NCBI RefSeq assembly: GCF_002161595.1
Contig: NZ_NFID01000003.1
Span: 124,001-188,000, forward strand
Direction of reading: 5' to 3'
DNA from: Gemmiger sp. An50
GTDB taxonomy: Bacteria > Bacillota > Clostridia > Oscillospirales > Ruminococcaceae
Length of the DNA: 64,000 nucleotides
In this document: positions 40,035-49,000 of the stretch, one piece after another
How the letters are laid out: the number at the start of each line of letters is the position of its first letter
Numbering within the stretch: position 1 is the first letter of the stretch
The notes under the pieces: generated by a model
The model's database searches: none
Seen by the model: only the letters and a program-made list of their open reading frames with translations
Told to the model about the DNA's origin: nothing
Translations under genes and position numbers: made by a program

Positions 40035-40694
40035 ATGGAAAAATGGCGCTGCACTGTATGTGGTTATATTCATGAAGGCCCCCTGCCCGAGGACTTTACC
40101 TGCCCCCGCTGTCGTAAGCCCGCTTCGGTGTTTGAGAAGATTGAGGAGCCTAAGAGCGGCAGCCGCTATGCCGGCACCAAGACCGAGCAGAACCTGCGCG
40201 AAGCTTTTGCTGGTGAGAGCCAGGCCCGCGGCAAGTACACCTACTTTGCTCAGGTAGCCCAGCGTGAGGGCTACGAGCAGCTGGCCGAGGTCTTCCGCAA
40301 GACTGCCCGCAACGAGCAGGAGCATGCCCGCCTGTGGTTCGAGGCCCTGGGCGGCCTGGGCACCACCGCCGACAACCTGCTGGCTGCCGCCGAGGGTGAG
40401 AACTACGAGTGGACCGATATGTACGACCGCTTCGCCAAGGACGCCGAAGAGGAAGGTTTCCCCGAGCTGGCCGAGAAGTTCCGCAAGGTGGCTGCCATCG
40501 AGAAGAGCCACGAGGAGCGTTACCGCCGTCTGCTGAAGAACGTGGAGATGCAGCAGGTGTTCGAGAAGGGCGAGCTGACCATGTGGGAGTGCTGTGTGTG
40601 CGGCCATCTGGTCATGGGCAAGAAGGCTCCCGAGGTGTGCCCGGTCTGCGGTTACGCCCAGAGCTTCTTCGAGATGCGCTGCGAGAATTACTAA
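40035..40694 (+). CDS. Rubrerythrin with N- and C-terminal rubredoxin domains
   Basis: The 219-residue product starts at the ATG at 40035, with GGAGGA seven bases upstream. Residues 1-35 hold a rubredoxin-like [10 protein letters not shown]...CPRC site, the middle carries the diiron four-helix bundle ([51 protein letters not shown]) and the end a second rubredoxin site ([21 protein letters not shown]). Classical rubrerythrin has only the C-terminal rubredoxin. It reduces peroxide in anaerobes. Confidence 0.93.
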   Translation: MEKWRCTVCGYIHEGPLPEDFTCPRCRKPASVFEKIEEPKSGSRYAGTKTEQNLREAFAGESQARGKYTYFAQVAQREGYEQLAEVFRKTARNEQEHARLWFEALGGLGTTADNLLAAAEGENYEWTDMYDRFAKDAEEEGFPELAEKFRKVAAIEKSHEERYRRLLKNVEMQQVFEKGELTMWECCVCGHLVMGKKAPEVCPVCGYAQSFFEMRCENY

Positions 40695-40703
40695 ATAAAT
40701 CCC

Positions 40704-40736
40704 AAAAGGCCGGGGCCGTGCTGCCCCGGCCTTTTC
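40704..40736 (+). terminator. Terminator after rubrerythrin gene
   Basis: AAAAGGCCGGGG (40704-40715) pairs with CCCCGGCCTTTT (40724-40735). Confidence 0.85.
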
Positions 40737-40772
40737 AGCGCGCTCCACCACTCGGAATTATGCGGGATTGCC

Positions 40773-40801
40773 TTGACTTTTGCCGCCGCATATGATATAA
40801 G
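40773..40801 (+). promoter_or_regulatory. Promoter of the ileS T-box transcript
   Basis: TTGACT (40773-40778), 17 bases and TATAAG (40796-40801), with TG one base before the -10 box, lie directly ahead of the T-box leader. Confidence 0.7.
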
Positions 40802-41060
40802 TGTAACTGATAGCAAAGACACAGAGAACAGCTGTGATGGAGACAGTAAGCCCGGTGTGAACGACCAAGCGAGCGGGGGAGGGTGTGAGCCCCGCGCCAG
40901 TAGCACCTCGCCGAAGATCACTCCGGAGCTGCGGGCTGAACTCACAGTAGGCGCCGCCGGCATCCCTCCGTTATGGGGAGCGTGTATGATGGTACACAGC
41001 AATAGGTGGTACAACGAAAGCGCAAAGCCTTCGCCCTGTTTGCAGGGGCGAAGGCTTTTT
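40802..41060 (+). ncRNA. T-box leader, isoleucine specifier
   Basis: The T-box sequence AATAGGTGGTACAACG (41001-41016) is followed by a terminator stem (41025-41036 with 41046-41057) and a T run. The Stem I part upstream has the usual AGTA and GAAC-type elements, and an ATC codon at 40917-40919 in CGAAGATCACTCCGG is the probable specifier for uncharged tRNA-Ile. It precedes ileS. Uncharged tRNA would stabilise the antiterminator and turn ileS on. Confidence 0.92.
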
Positions 41061-41281
41061 CTGTTGTTTTTGTATGGGCTTTCTGAAAAGTCGAAATTTT
41101 CATCTTTTTCTACAGGCAGTGGGGGCTGCTGCGTTAAAAATGCTCGGAATCCACAAAGGATTCCTGCGCTTTTTGCCTTGCAGCCTCGCACTTCCTGCGA
41201 AAAATATGGGCATTTCTTTGTTTTCAGAAATGCCTCACGTTCCGTTCAAAAGACGGAAAAACAAGGAGGACGAGATTTAAG
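41061..41281 (+). other. ileS leader segment after the T-box
   Basis: No gene is seen. It holds two perfect hairpins, GGAATCC/GGATTCC (41146-41164) and GGCATTTCT/AGAAATGCC (41209-41234), and ends with the AAGGAGGACG ribosome site of ileS. Over 200 bases between a T-box terminator and the start codon is longer than usual. Confidence 0.5.
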
Positions 41282-44200
41282 ATGTACGAGAAAGTAAACC
41301 CGAATCTCAATTTCGTTGACCGCGAGAAGGACGTGCTCAAGTTCTGGAAGGAACGCCACATCTTTGAGAAGAGCATCGATTCCCGCAAGCAGGGGCCGAC
41401 CTACATGTTCTACGACGGCCCCCCCACGGCCAACGGCAAGCCCCACATCGGCCATGTGGAGACCCGCGTTATTAAGGATATGATCCCCCGTTACCGTGCC
41501 ATGAAGGGCTATCAGGTGCCCCGCAAAGCTGGCTGGGATACCCACGGCCTGCCCGTTGAGCTGGAAGTGGAGAAGCTGCTGGGTCTGGACGGCAAGGAGC
41601 AGATCGAGCAGTACGGTCTGGAGCCCTTCATCGAGAAGTGCAAGGAGAGCGTCTGGAAATACAAGGGCATGTGGGAGGATTTCTCCGGCACCGTCGGCTT
41701 CTGGGCCGATATGGACGACCCCTACGTGACCTACGACAACACCTTCATCGAGTCCGAGTGGTGGGCTCTGAAGCAGATCTGGGAAAAGGGCCTGCTGTAT
41801 AAGGGCTTCAAGATCGTGCCCTACTGCCCCCGTTGCGGAACCCCCCTGTCCAGCCATGAGGTTGCCCAGGGCTATAAGGATGTGAAGGAGCGCAGCGCCA
41901 TTGCCAAGTTCAAGGCCAAGGGCGAAGACGCCTACATCCTGGCCTGGACCACCACCCCCTGGACCCTGCCCTCCAACGTGGCTCTGTGTGTGAACCCGGT
42001 TGAGACCTATGTGAAGGTCAAGATGAACGAGAACGGCACCGTGTACTACATCGCCCAGGCTCTGGCCGACACCGTGCTGGGTGAGGGCAGCTACACCGTG
42101 CTGGAGAGCTACCAGGGCAAGGACCTGGAGTACAAGGAGTACGAGCCCCTGTTCGACTTCGTTTCTCCCAAGGAGAAGTGCTGGTATGTGACCTGCGACA
42201 GCTACGTCACCCTGACCGACGGTACCGGCATCGTTCACATCGCTCCCGCCTTCGGTGAGGACGACTCCAACGTGGGCCGCAAGTACGGCCTGCCCTTCGT
42301 GCAGCTGGTGGACGCCAAGGGCTGCATGACCAAGGAGACCAAGTGGGCCGGCATGTTCTGCAAGACCGCCGACAAGGAAGTGCTGATCGACCTGGAGACC
42401 CGTGGCCTGCTGTTCAGCGCCCCCGTCTTCGAGCACAGCTATCCCCATTGCTGGCGTTGCGATACCCCGCTGATCTACTACGCAAGAGACTCCTGGTTCA
42501 TCAAGATGACCGCGGTGAAGGACGATCTGATCCGCAACAACAACACCGTAAACTGGGTACCCGCCTCTCTGGGCAAGGGCCGCTTCGGCGACTGGCTGGA
42601 GAACGTGCAGGATTGGGGCATCAGCCGCAACCGCTACTGGGGCACCCCGCTGAACATCTGGGAATGTGAGTGCGGCTGCCGTCACTCCATCGGCAGCATC
42701 GAGGAGTTGAAAAAGATGTCTCCCAACTGCCCGGAGAACATCGAGCTGCACCGCCCCTACATCGACGCGGTCACCATCACCTGCCCGGATTGCGGCAAGC
42801 AGATGAAGCGCGTGCCGGAAGTGATCGACTGCTGGTTCGACTCCGGTTCCATGCCCTTCGCGCAGTACCATTATCCGTTTGAGAACAAGGAAGTGTTCGA
42901 GAGCCGCTTCCCGGCCGACTTCATTTCCGAGGCCGTGGACCAGACCCGCGGCTGGTTCTACTCCCTGATGGCCATTTCCACCCTGCTGTTCAACAAGGCT
43001 CCCTTCAAGAACGTTGTGGTTATGGGCCACGTGCAGGATGAGAACGGCCAGAAGATGTCCAAGTCCAAGGGCAATGCGGTCGATCCCTTCGACGCTCTGG
43101 CCACCTATGGCGCCGACGCCATCCGCTGGTACTTCTACACCGCGGGCGCACCCTGGCTGCCCAAGCGCTTCTCCGGCAAGGCCGTGCAGGAGGGCCAGCG
43201 CAAGTTCATGGGCACCCTGTGGAACACCTACGCCTTCTTTATCCTGTATGCCAACATCGACAACTTCGATCCCAGCCAGTACACCCTGGAGAAGGACAAG
43301 CTGTCCGTCATGGACCGCTGGATTCTGTCCAAGATGAACACCATGGTCAAGACCGTGGATGCCGAGTTGGCTCAGTACGCCATCCCCGAGGCAGCCCGCG
43401 CCCTGCAGGAGTTCGTGGACGATCTGTCCAACTGGTACGTGCGCCGCAGCCGTGAGCGCTTCTGGGCCAAGGGCATGGAGCAGGATAAGATCAACGCCTA
43501 CATGACCCTGTACACCGCTCTGGAGACCGTTTGCAAGGCGGCAGCTCCCATGATCCCCTTCATGGCCGAGAGCATCTACCAGAACCTGGTGCGCAGCGTG
43601 AACGAGTCCGCTCCCGAAAGCGTGCATCTGTGCGACTTCCCCGTGGTGGACGAGAGCTTTGTGGACGCCGATCTGGAGCGCGACATGGAGCTGGTGCTGG
43701 ATATCGTTGTGCTGGGCCGCTCCGCCCGTAACGGTGCAAACCGCAAGAACCGCCAGCCCCTGGCCGAGATGTTCGTGAAGGCCGACGAAAAGCTGGGCGA
43801 GTTCTACGTGGAGATCATCGAGGACGAGCTGAACGTGAAGAAGGTCACCTTCACCGACGATATGTCCATGTTCACCAACTACACCTTCAAGCCCCAGCTC
43901 AAGACCCTGGGACCCAAGTACGGCAAGCAGCTGGGCGAGATCCGCAACCTGCTGGCAGGCCTGAACGGCCCCGCCGCCAAGAAGGAGCTGGACGAGACCG
44001 GCACTCTGACCCTGACCCTCTCCACCGGCGAGATCAAGCTGGGCGAAGAGGACCTGCTCATCGAGATGACCCGCAGCGAGCGGTACTTCTCGGTGGAGGA
44101 TGCCAAGGTCACCGTTGCGCTGGACACCGAGCTCACCCCCGAGTTGGTGGAGGAAGGCTTCGTGCGCGAGCTGGTCAGCAAGCTGCAGACCATGCGTAAG

Positions 44201-44401
44201 GAAGCGGGCTTCAATGTGGAGGACCACATCACCGCTTACGCCATGGGCAACGACAAGATCACCGCTCTGATGGAAGCCAACAAGGAATCCATCGCCTCCG
44301 ACGTTCTGGCGGACGCTGTGGTTACCGGCAGCACCGACGGCTACGTGAAGGAGTGGGATGTGAACGGCGAGACCGTCACCCTGGGCGTGAAGAAGGTTTA
44401 A
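41282..44401 (+). CDS. ileS: Isoleucine--tRNA ligase
   Basis: The 1039-residue enzyme charges tRNA-Ile. It has the class I signatures PTANGKPHIGHV (HIGH) near residue 45 and KMSKSKGNAVDPFD (KMSKS) near 593, the editing domain with TTTPWTLPSN, and an anticodon-binding C-terminal domain. Length and sequence style match the long, eukaryote-like type II IleRS found in many Clostridia, which from memory tends to be less sensitive to mupirocin. Expression is controlled by the T-box upstream. Confidence 0.97.
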   Translation: MYEKVNPNLNFVDREKDVLKFWKERHIFEKSIDSRKQGPTYMFYDGPPTANGKPHIGHVETRVIKDMIPRYRAMKGYQVPRKAGWDTHGLPVELEVEKLLGLDGKEQIEQYGLEPFIEKCKESVWKYKGMWEDFSGTVGFWADMDDPYVTYDNTFIESEWWALKQIWEKGLLYKGFKIVPYCPRCGTPLSSHEVAQGYKDVKERSAIAKFKAKGEDAYILAWTTTPWTLPSNVALCVNPVETYVKVKMNENGTVYYIAQALADTVLGEGSYTVLESYQGKDLEYKEYEPLFDFVSPKEKCWYVTCDSYVTLTDGTGIVHIAPAFGEDDSNVGRKYGLPFVQLVDAKGCMTKETKWAGMFCKTADKEVLIDLETRGLLFSAPVFEHSYPHCWRCDTPLIYYARDSWFIKMTAVKDDLIRNNNTVNWVPASLGKGRFGDWLENVQDWGISRNRYWGTPLNIWECECGCRHSIGSIEELKKMSPNCPENIELHRPYIDAVTITCPDCGKQMKRVPEVIDCWFDSGSMPFAQYHYPFENKEVFESRFPADFISEAVDQTRGWFYSLMAISTLLFNKAPFKNVVVMGHVQDENGQKMSKSKGNAVDPFDALATYGADAIRWYFYTAGAPWLPKRFSGKAVQEGQRKFMGTLWNTYAFFILYANIDNFDPSQYTLEKDKLSVMDRWILSKMNTMVKTVDAELAQYAIPEAARALQEFVDDLSNWYVRRSRERFWAKGMEQDKINAYMTLYTALETVCKAAAPMIPFMAESIYQNLVRSVNESAPESVHLCDFPVVDESFVDADLERDMELVLDIVVLGRSARNGANRKNRQPLAEMFVKADEKLGEFYVEIIEDELNVKKVTFTDDMSMFTNYTFKPQLKTLGPKYGKQLGEIRNLLAGLNGPAAKKELDETGTLTLTLSTGEIKLGEEDLLIEMTRSERYFSVEDAKVTVALDTELTPELVEEGFVRELVSKLQTMRKEAGFNVEDHITAYAMGNDKITALMEANKESIASDVLADAVVTGSTDGYVKEWDVNGETVTLGVKKV

Positions 44402-44435
44402 GCTTTCTGCCCGCATCTCCTATATAAATAAGGAA

Positions 44436-44477
44436 AAGCCCGCCGCTTTGGAAGATTCCGAAGCGGCGGGCTTTTTT
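44436..44477 (+). terminator. Terminator after ileS
   Basis: AAGCCCGCCGCTT (44436-44448) pairs with AAGCGGCGGGCTT (44461-44473), followed by TTTT. Confidence 0.9.
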
Positions 44478-44550
44478 GCCCGGCAGCTTGCGCGGGATTT
44501 TGCCGGTGGAGTATAATAGAAAGCAATGAATGGAAAGCGAGGAACCGCCC

Positions 44551-45669
44551 ATGCCCCCGATCACTGTAATGCTGAAGCCTGCCTCCGGTTTGTGCAATAT
44601 GCGCTGCCGCTACTGCTTTTACGCAGATGAGATGGCGCACCGAACCACCGAAAGCTACGGCATCATGCAGCAGGATACGCTGGAAGCCATCATAAAACGA
44701 GTGCTGGCGTTTGCTGAGGGCAGCTGTAATTTTATGTATCAGGGCGGCGAACCTACGCTGGCAGGCCTTTCGTTTTTTGAACAGGCGCTGGAATTTCAGA
44801 AAAAGTGGAACGTGAACCGGGTGGTCATTGAAAACGGCCTGCAAACCAACGGCTACGCCATCGACGAGGCCTGGGCGGAATTTTTTGCCCGCAATCATTT
44901 TCTGGTGGGCATCTCACTGGACGGCCCCAAGGACATCCACGACGCCAACCGGGTGGACGCGCAGGGGAAGGGGACCTACAACCGGGTGATGCACGCCATC
45001 CAGCTGCTGCAAAAGCACAAGGTGGAGTTCAACATCCTGACGGTGGTCACCCGCCAGGCGGCCCGCAGCACCGGCAAGATCTACGGCTTCTTCCAGCGCA
45101 ACGGGTTTGCCTACCAGCAGTACATCCCTTGTTTGGACCCCTGGGAGGAGGGAGCGCAGACGCCCTACTCCCTCACGGCAAAGGACTTTGAGCAGCATTT
45201 GAAGCTGCTGTTCGACCAGTGGTACCAGCAGGCGGTGCGGGGCGATCTGCAATACAACCGCTACTTCTTCAATCTGCTGGCGATTCTGAACGGGCAGATG
45301 CCCGAAGCCTGTGAGATGCGCGGAGTATGCGGACGGCAGTTCGTGGTGGAGGCGGACGGCAGCGTCTATCCCTGCGACTTTTATATGCTGGACGAATACC
45401 GGCTGGGCAATCTTGTGACCGATGATTTCGAGACCATCGAGCGCCGCCGTCAGGAGCTGGCCTTTGTGGAGACCTCCGCCCGCATCAAGGAAAGCTGCAA
45501 GGGCTGCAAATGGTTTGCCCTGTGTCGGGGCGGCTGCCGCCGAAACTGGGAGCCGGTCACAGGGCTCGATCCCCGCAATGTGTTCTGTTCCGCCTACCAG
45601 GGCTTTCTGGAATATGCCTTCCCCAGGCTGCAGCAGCTGAGCCGCATGCTGCAAGAGGGGCGGCGCTGA
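44551..45669 (+). CDS. Anaerobic sulfatase-maturating enzyme-like radical SAM/SPASM protein
   Basis: The 372-residue product starts MPPITVMLKPASGLCNMRC, the usual start of this family, nine bases after GAGG. CNMRCRYCFY is the radical SAM CxxxCxxC site; the SPASM domain has CGVCGRQFVVEADGSVYPCDFY-like cysteines, CKGCKWFALCRGGC and a last cysteine in NVFCSAYQ. Such enzymes convert Cys or Ser of sulfatases to formylglycine. No sulfatase gene is adjacent, so its client is elsewhere. A terminator follows. Confidence 0.9.
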   Translation: MPPITVMLKPASGLCNMRCRYCFYADEMAHRTTESYGIMQQDTLEAIIKRVLAFAEGSCNFMYQGGEPTLAGLSFFEQALEFQKKWNVNRVVIENGLQTNGYAIDEAWAEFFARNHFLVGISLDGPKDIHDANRVDAQGKGTYNRVMHAIQLLQKHKVEFNILTVVTRQAARSTGKIYGFFQRNGFAYQQYIPCLDPWEEGAQTPYSLTAKDFEQHLKLLFDQWYQQAVRGDLQYNRYFFNLLAILNGQMPEACEMRGVCGRQFVVEADGSVYPCDFYMLDEYRLGNLVTDDFETIERRRQELAFVETSARIKESCKGCKWFALCRGGCRRNWEPVTGLDPRNVFCSAYQGFLEYAFPRLQQLSRMLQEGRR

Positions 45670-45677
45670 TTTTAAAC

Positions 45678-45716
45678 ACCGGCTTTTCGCCTGACCGCGA
45701 AAAGTCGGTCTTTTTT
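45678..45716 (+). terminator. Terminator after radical SAM maturase gene
   Basis: ACCGGCTTTTCGC (45678-45690) pairs with GCGAAAAGTCGGT (45697-45709), then TTTTTT. Confidence 0.85.
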
Positions 45717-46006
45717 GTTCAAAGGTACAAAGCACCTTGGTTTTGTGACTTTTTTGGCGAGGGATGACCGGTTTGAATTCTACTAGCTCTGTGGAAATTA
45801 TGCCGGATATTTGCCTGGAAAATCAAGGTTTTGTTGCAAAAAGCTGAAAAAACGACTTGGTAACGATTTTGAAAATAAAAATATTGAAAAACTTTTTTGT
45901 GACTGATATAATAAACCCTGCTGAGAGAACCAGGCTCCCTCGGGGGCTGGGGATAAGCATAGATAATCTATGGAGAAATTCCAACGAAAGGATGAGCAAT
46001 CGAACC
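45717..46006 (+). other. Long intergenic region ahead of the M60 protease gene
   Basis: No gene is seen. The left part is AT-rich spacer; the right part carries the promoter at 45884-45912 and a leader of about 90 bases with a hairpin (CCAGGCTCC/GGGGGCTGG, 45929-45949). Confidence 0.6.
45884..45912 (+). promoter_or_regulatory. Promoter of the M60 protease gene
   Basis: TTGAAA (45884-45889), 17 bases and a consensus TATAAT (45907-45912). Confidence 0.8.
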
Positions 46007-49000
46007 ATGAAATCGATCATTGCCTATCTGCTGGCGTTCACCATGATGGCTACCGTTGCCTCCCAGGCGTTTCTGCCTGCGGTGGCGGCCATGGACGCTG
46101 AGAGCAGCGTATCGGTGGTGCAGGTGCAGCCCGGTTCCGAAGAGGAAACCGGTGAGCCTGCCAGCCAGCAGCCGGACGAGACCGATCCCGAATCCGTTGT
46201 GACCGACGAGGCCGCCTCCGGCGAAAGCGCTTCCAACGAAGCCGTTACCGAGGAGACCACCTCTGAGGAGACCGTCTCCGACGAGAGCGCTTCCAGCGAG
46301 ACTCCTTCCGAGGAGACCGAATCCGACGAGAGCACCTCCGGCGAGGCTGCCTCCGATGAGAGTGTTTCCAGTGAGGCCGACTCGGAAGAAGCTGCTTCCG
46401 AGGAGACCGTCTCCAGCGAAGCCGCTTCCCAGGAGGAAGCCGAGCTGCTGGAGGAAGAAGAGGAGCAGGAAGCCCAGGACGCTGTGGAGGAGCCCGTTGA
46501 GGCTGCCCCCAACGGCGGCGTGACCGCTGTGATCAGCGCGGCAATGGCGCTGAAGCGGGACGTGAGCTTCACCATGACCCTTTACCGGGACGGTGAGAAC
46601 GTGGCGCAGACCAGCGGCACCCTGACCCGGAACGGCGAGGGCGGCGCCTCTCAGGTAAAGCTCAGCGGCACCGGTCTTGAGCCAGGCAGCTACCAGGTAG
46701 TGATCTCTGCTCCCGGTTTTGCCAGCTACAGCCAGTCTCTGGAAGTGAGCCAGAACATGTACAGCGAGCTGACCCTGTACACCAGCGAGCTGTCCGGCTA
46801 CGGCAGCGCCGCTCATCCCGGTGTGCTGCGTGTGGGCGATGCGGACGGCGACGGCGTGCTGAGCGCGTCCGACGCCGATGCCATTGTGAATGCCATCCAG
46901 AGCGGCGTTCAGGGCGGCCTGGCCGACCTGGACGGCAGCGGTAAGGTGGAGCTGGCGGACCTGCAGCTGCTGGCCGCCAACCTGACCGAGGATCAGGCCC
47001 AGGTGGGCGATGTGTACTCCACCGTGCAGACCCGTGTGGCCGACAATGTTGCCAAGCCTGAGGTAAACGACAAGGTTATCGTTACCAGCGGCAGCCTGGA
47101 AGATCTGGTGAGTGAGGGCGGCGGCGTAACGCTGGAAACCACCGGCGAGATCAGCGAGCAGAACCCCATCGCGGTGGATTTCAACTTCGCCGGCGATGAC
47201 GAGACTGTGACCGCGGACCAGCTGCCCAAGATGGACGGCATGACCATCCAGGCTCCCGCCGAGAGCGAGGGCGCGGTGACCGCCGGTACCGTTGACGTTA
47301 CTTATGTGGACGAGAACGGCGACGAGCAGACCATCAATGTGAAGATCGAGGACCAGAAGGCCCGCGGCATCTCTCTGTTCAGCCTGTTCACCACCTCCGC
47401 CACCGCGACCCGCAAGGCGGACGGTACCCTGGAGATCAATTTCGGCAAGCAGGTCGCGGTGAAGAAGATCACCCTGACCATCACCGCCACCCAGAGCAAC
47501 AATCTGGCCGAGATCTCCAAGGTGGAGTTCCTGAACGGCATGGAGAACCGCATCCCCGAGCCCGAGCTGGACATCCCCACCGGACTGAGCGGCACCGGTT
47601 CCGACAAGGCCTTCCTGCTGACCTGGAAGCCCGCCGTGAACGTGACCGCCTACGAGGTCGAGATCACCGGTCCTGTGAAGAACGGCACCGGCAATGTGAC
47701 CGCGACCGTGCGCACCACCGCGAACCAGCTTCTGGTGGACAGCCTGAACGGCAGCAAGCTGGTCAACGGCCAGGACTACACCGTGCGGGTTCAGTCCCTG
47801 AACGGCGAGTGGTCCAGCGGCTACTGCGAGCCCATCACCGTGAAGCCGGTGGTGGAGAAGAAGCCCGCTGCCCCCGATAATCTGGAGGCCAGCGGCGGCT
47901 ACCGTTCCATCAGCCTGCACTGGAAGGATATGGACGACACCGACAGCTACACCGTTCTGTACCGCAAAAAGAGCGATGCGAACGCGGAATATACTGTGGC
48001 GGCCAAGAACATCGCTGCCAACAGCTACAAGATCGACAATCTGGAAGAGAATGTGGAGTATGAGGTCACCGTATACGGCACCAACGAGCTGGGCGACGGT
48101 CCCAACGCCATTCCGGCGCTGGCCAAGGCCATGAGCCTGCAGCCTGCCTGGATGCCCTCCTACAAACTGATCAACACCTCTAGCGGTGCGGGTCAGCTCA
48201 CCGCTCACATCCAGAGCGTGACCACCATGCGCGGCGCCAATATGATGGTGAACAGCCCGCTGGACGAGGCCGGCACCAACAGCGGCCTGGGCGTGGTGGA
48301 CGGCGACCAGTCCTCCTACTACTACGTGGGCGACTGGGATGACGGTGTGATGTACGGCAACACCAGCAACCGCGGCCTGCGCATCACCTTTGACGGCGCT
48401 TACGAGTTTGGCGCCATGGCGCTTGCCGAGCCGGAGAACGGCGCGATCAACAGCATCCGCGTGTGGTACCGTGACCAGGAGACCGACTCCCTGAAGGAGA
48501 TCACCGGCCTGCGCACCAACGCCCGCACCGATGAGAACGGCCGCCGTCATATCTACATCGACTTCGGCGCCAAAATCACCACCGATCAGATTCACATTTG
48601 CACCAACACCGGTTGGACCCGCGCCATGAAGATCGGCGAGCTGCGTTTCTACGGTTACGACAGCATCTACGAAGACATCATGGCCCTGTATGCGGATGAT
48701 TACCACACCACCCTGCGGGAGGACGTGGACAAGAGCGTGATCGACGCGCTGTACACCCGTCTGAATACCCCCGATGAAGCAAGCAACGAGCTGCATCCCA
48801 ACTACACCCAGCTCAAGCGCGAGCTGGACACCGCGGCCGACCTGCTGGCCAACAGCAGCAGCCTGCGCCCCGTGCAGCACGTCAAGGCCATGGGCGCCAA
48901 CGTGGAAGGCTATGCGGACGGCAGCCTGGGCTTCACCGGTCTGAACCCCTGGCAGCCCCTGGGCGTGACCGCCGCTGCCGGTGAGGAGATCACCATCTAC

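Noticed and set aside
41074-41280. 68-codon frame between the T-box and ileS
   Set aside because: It has no ribosome site, runs through two hairpins and ends in the ileS ribosome site.
41246-44416. Long minus-strand open frame opposite ileS
   Set aside because: Shadow frame of a highly conserved gene, with no recognisable protein.
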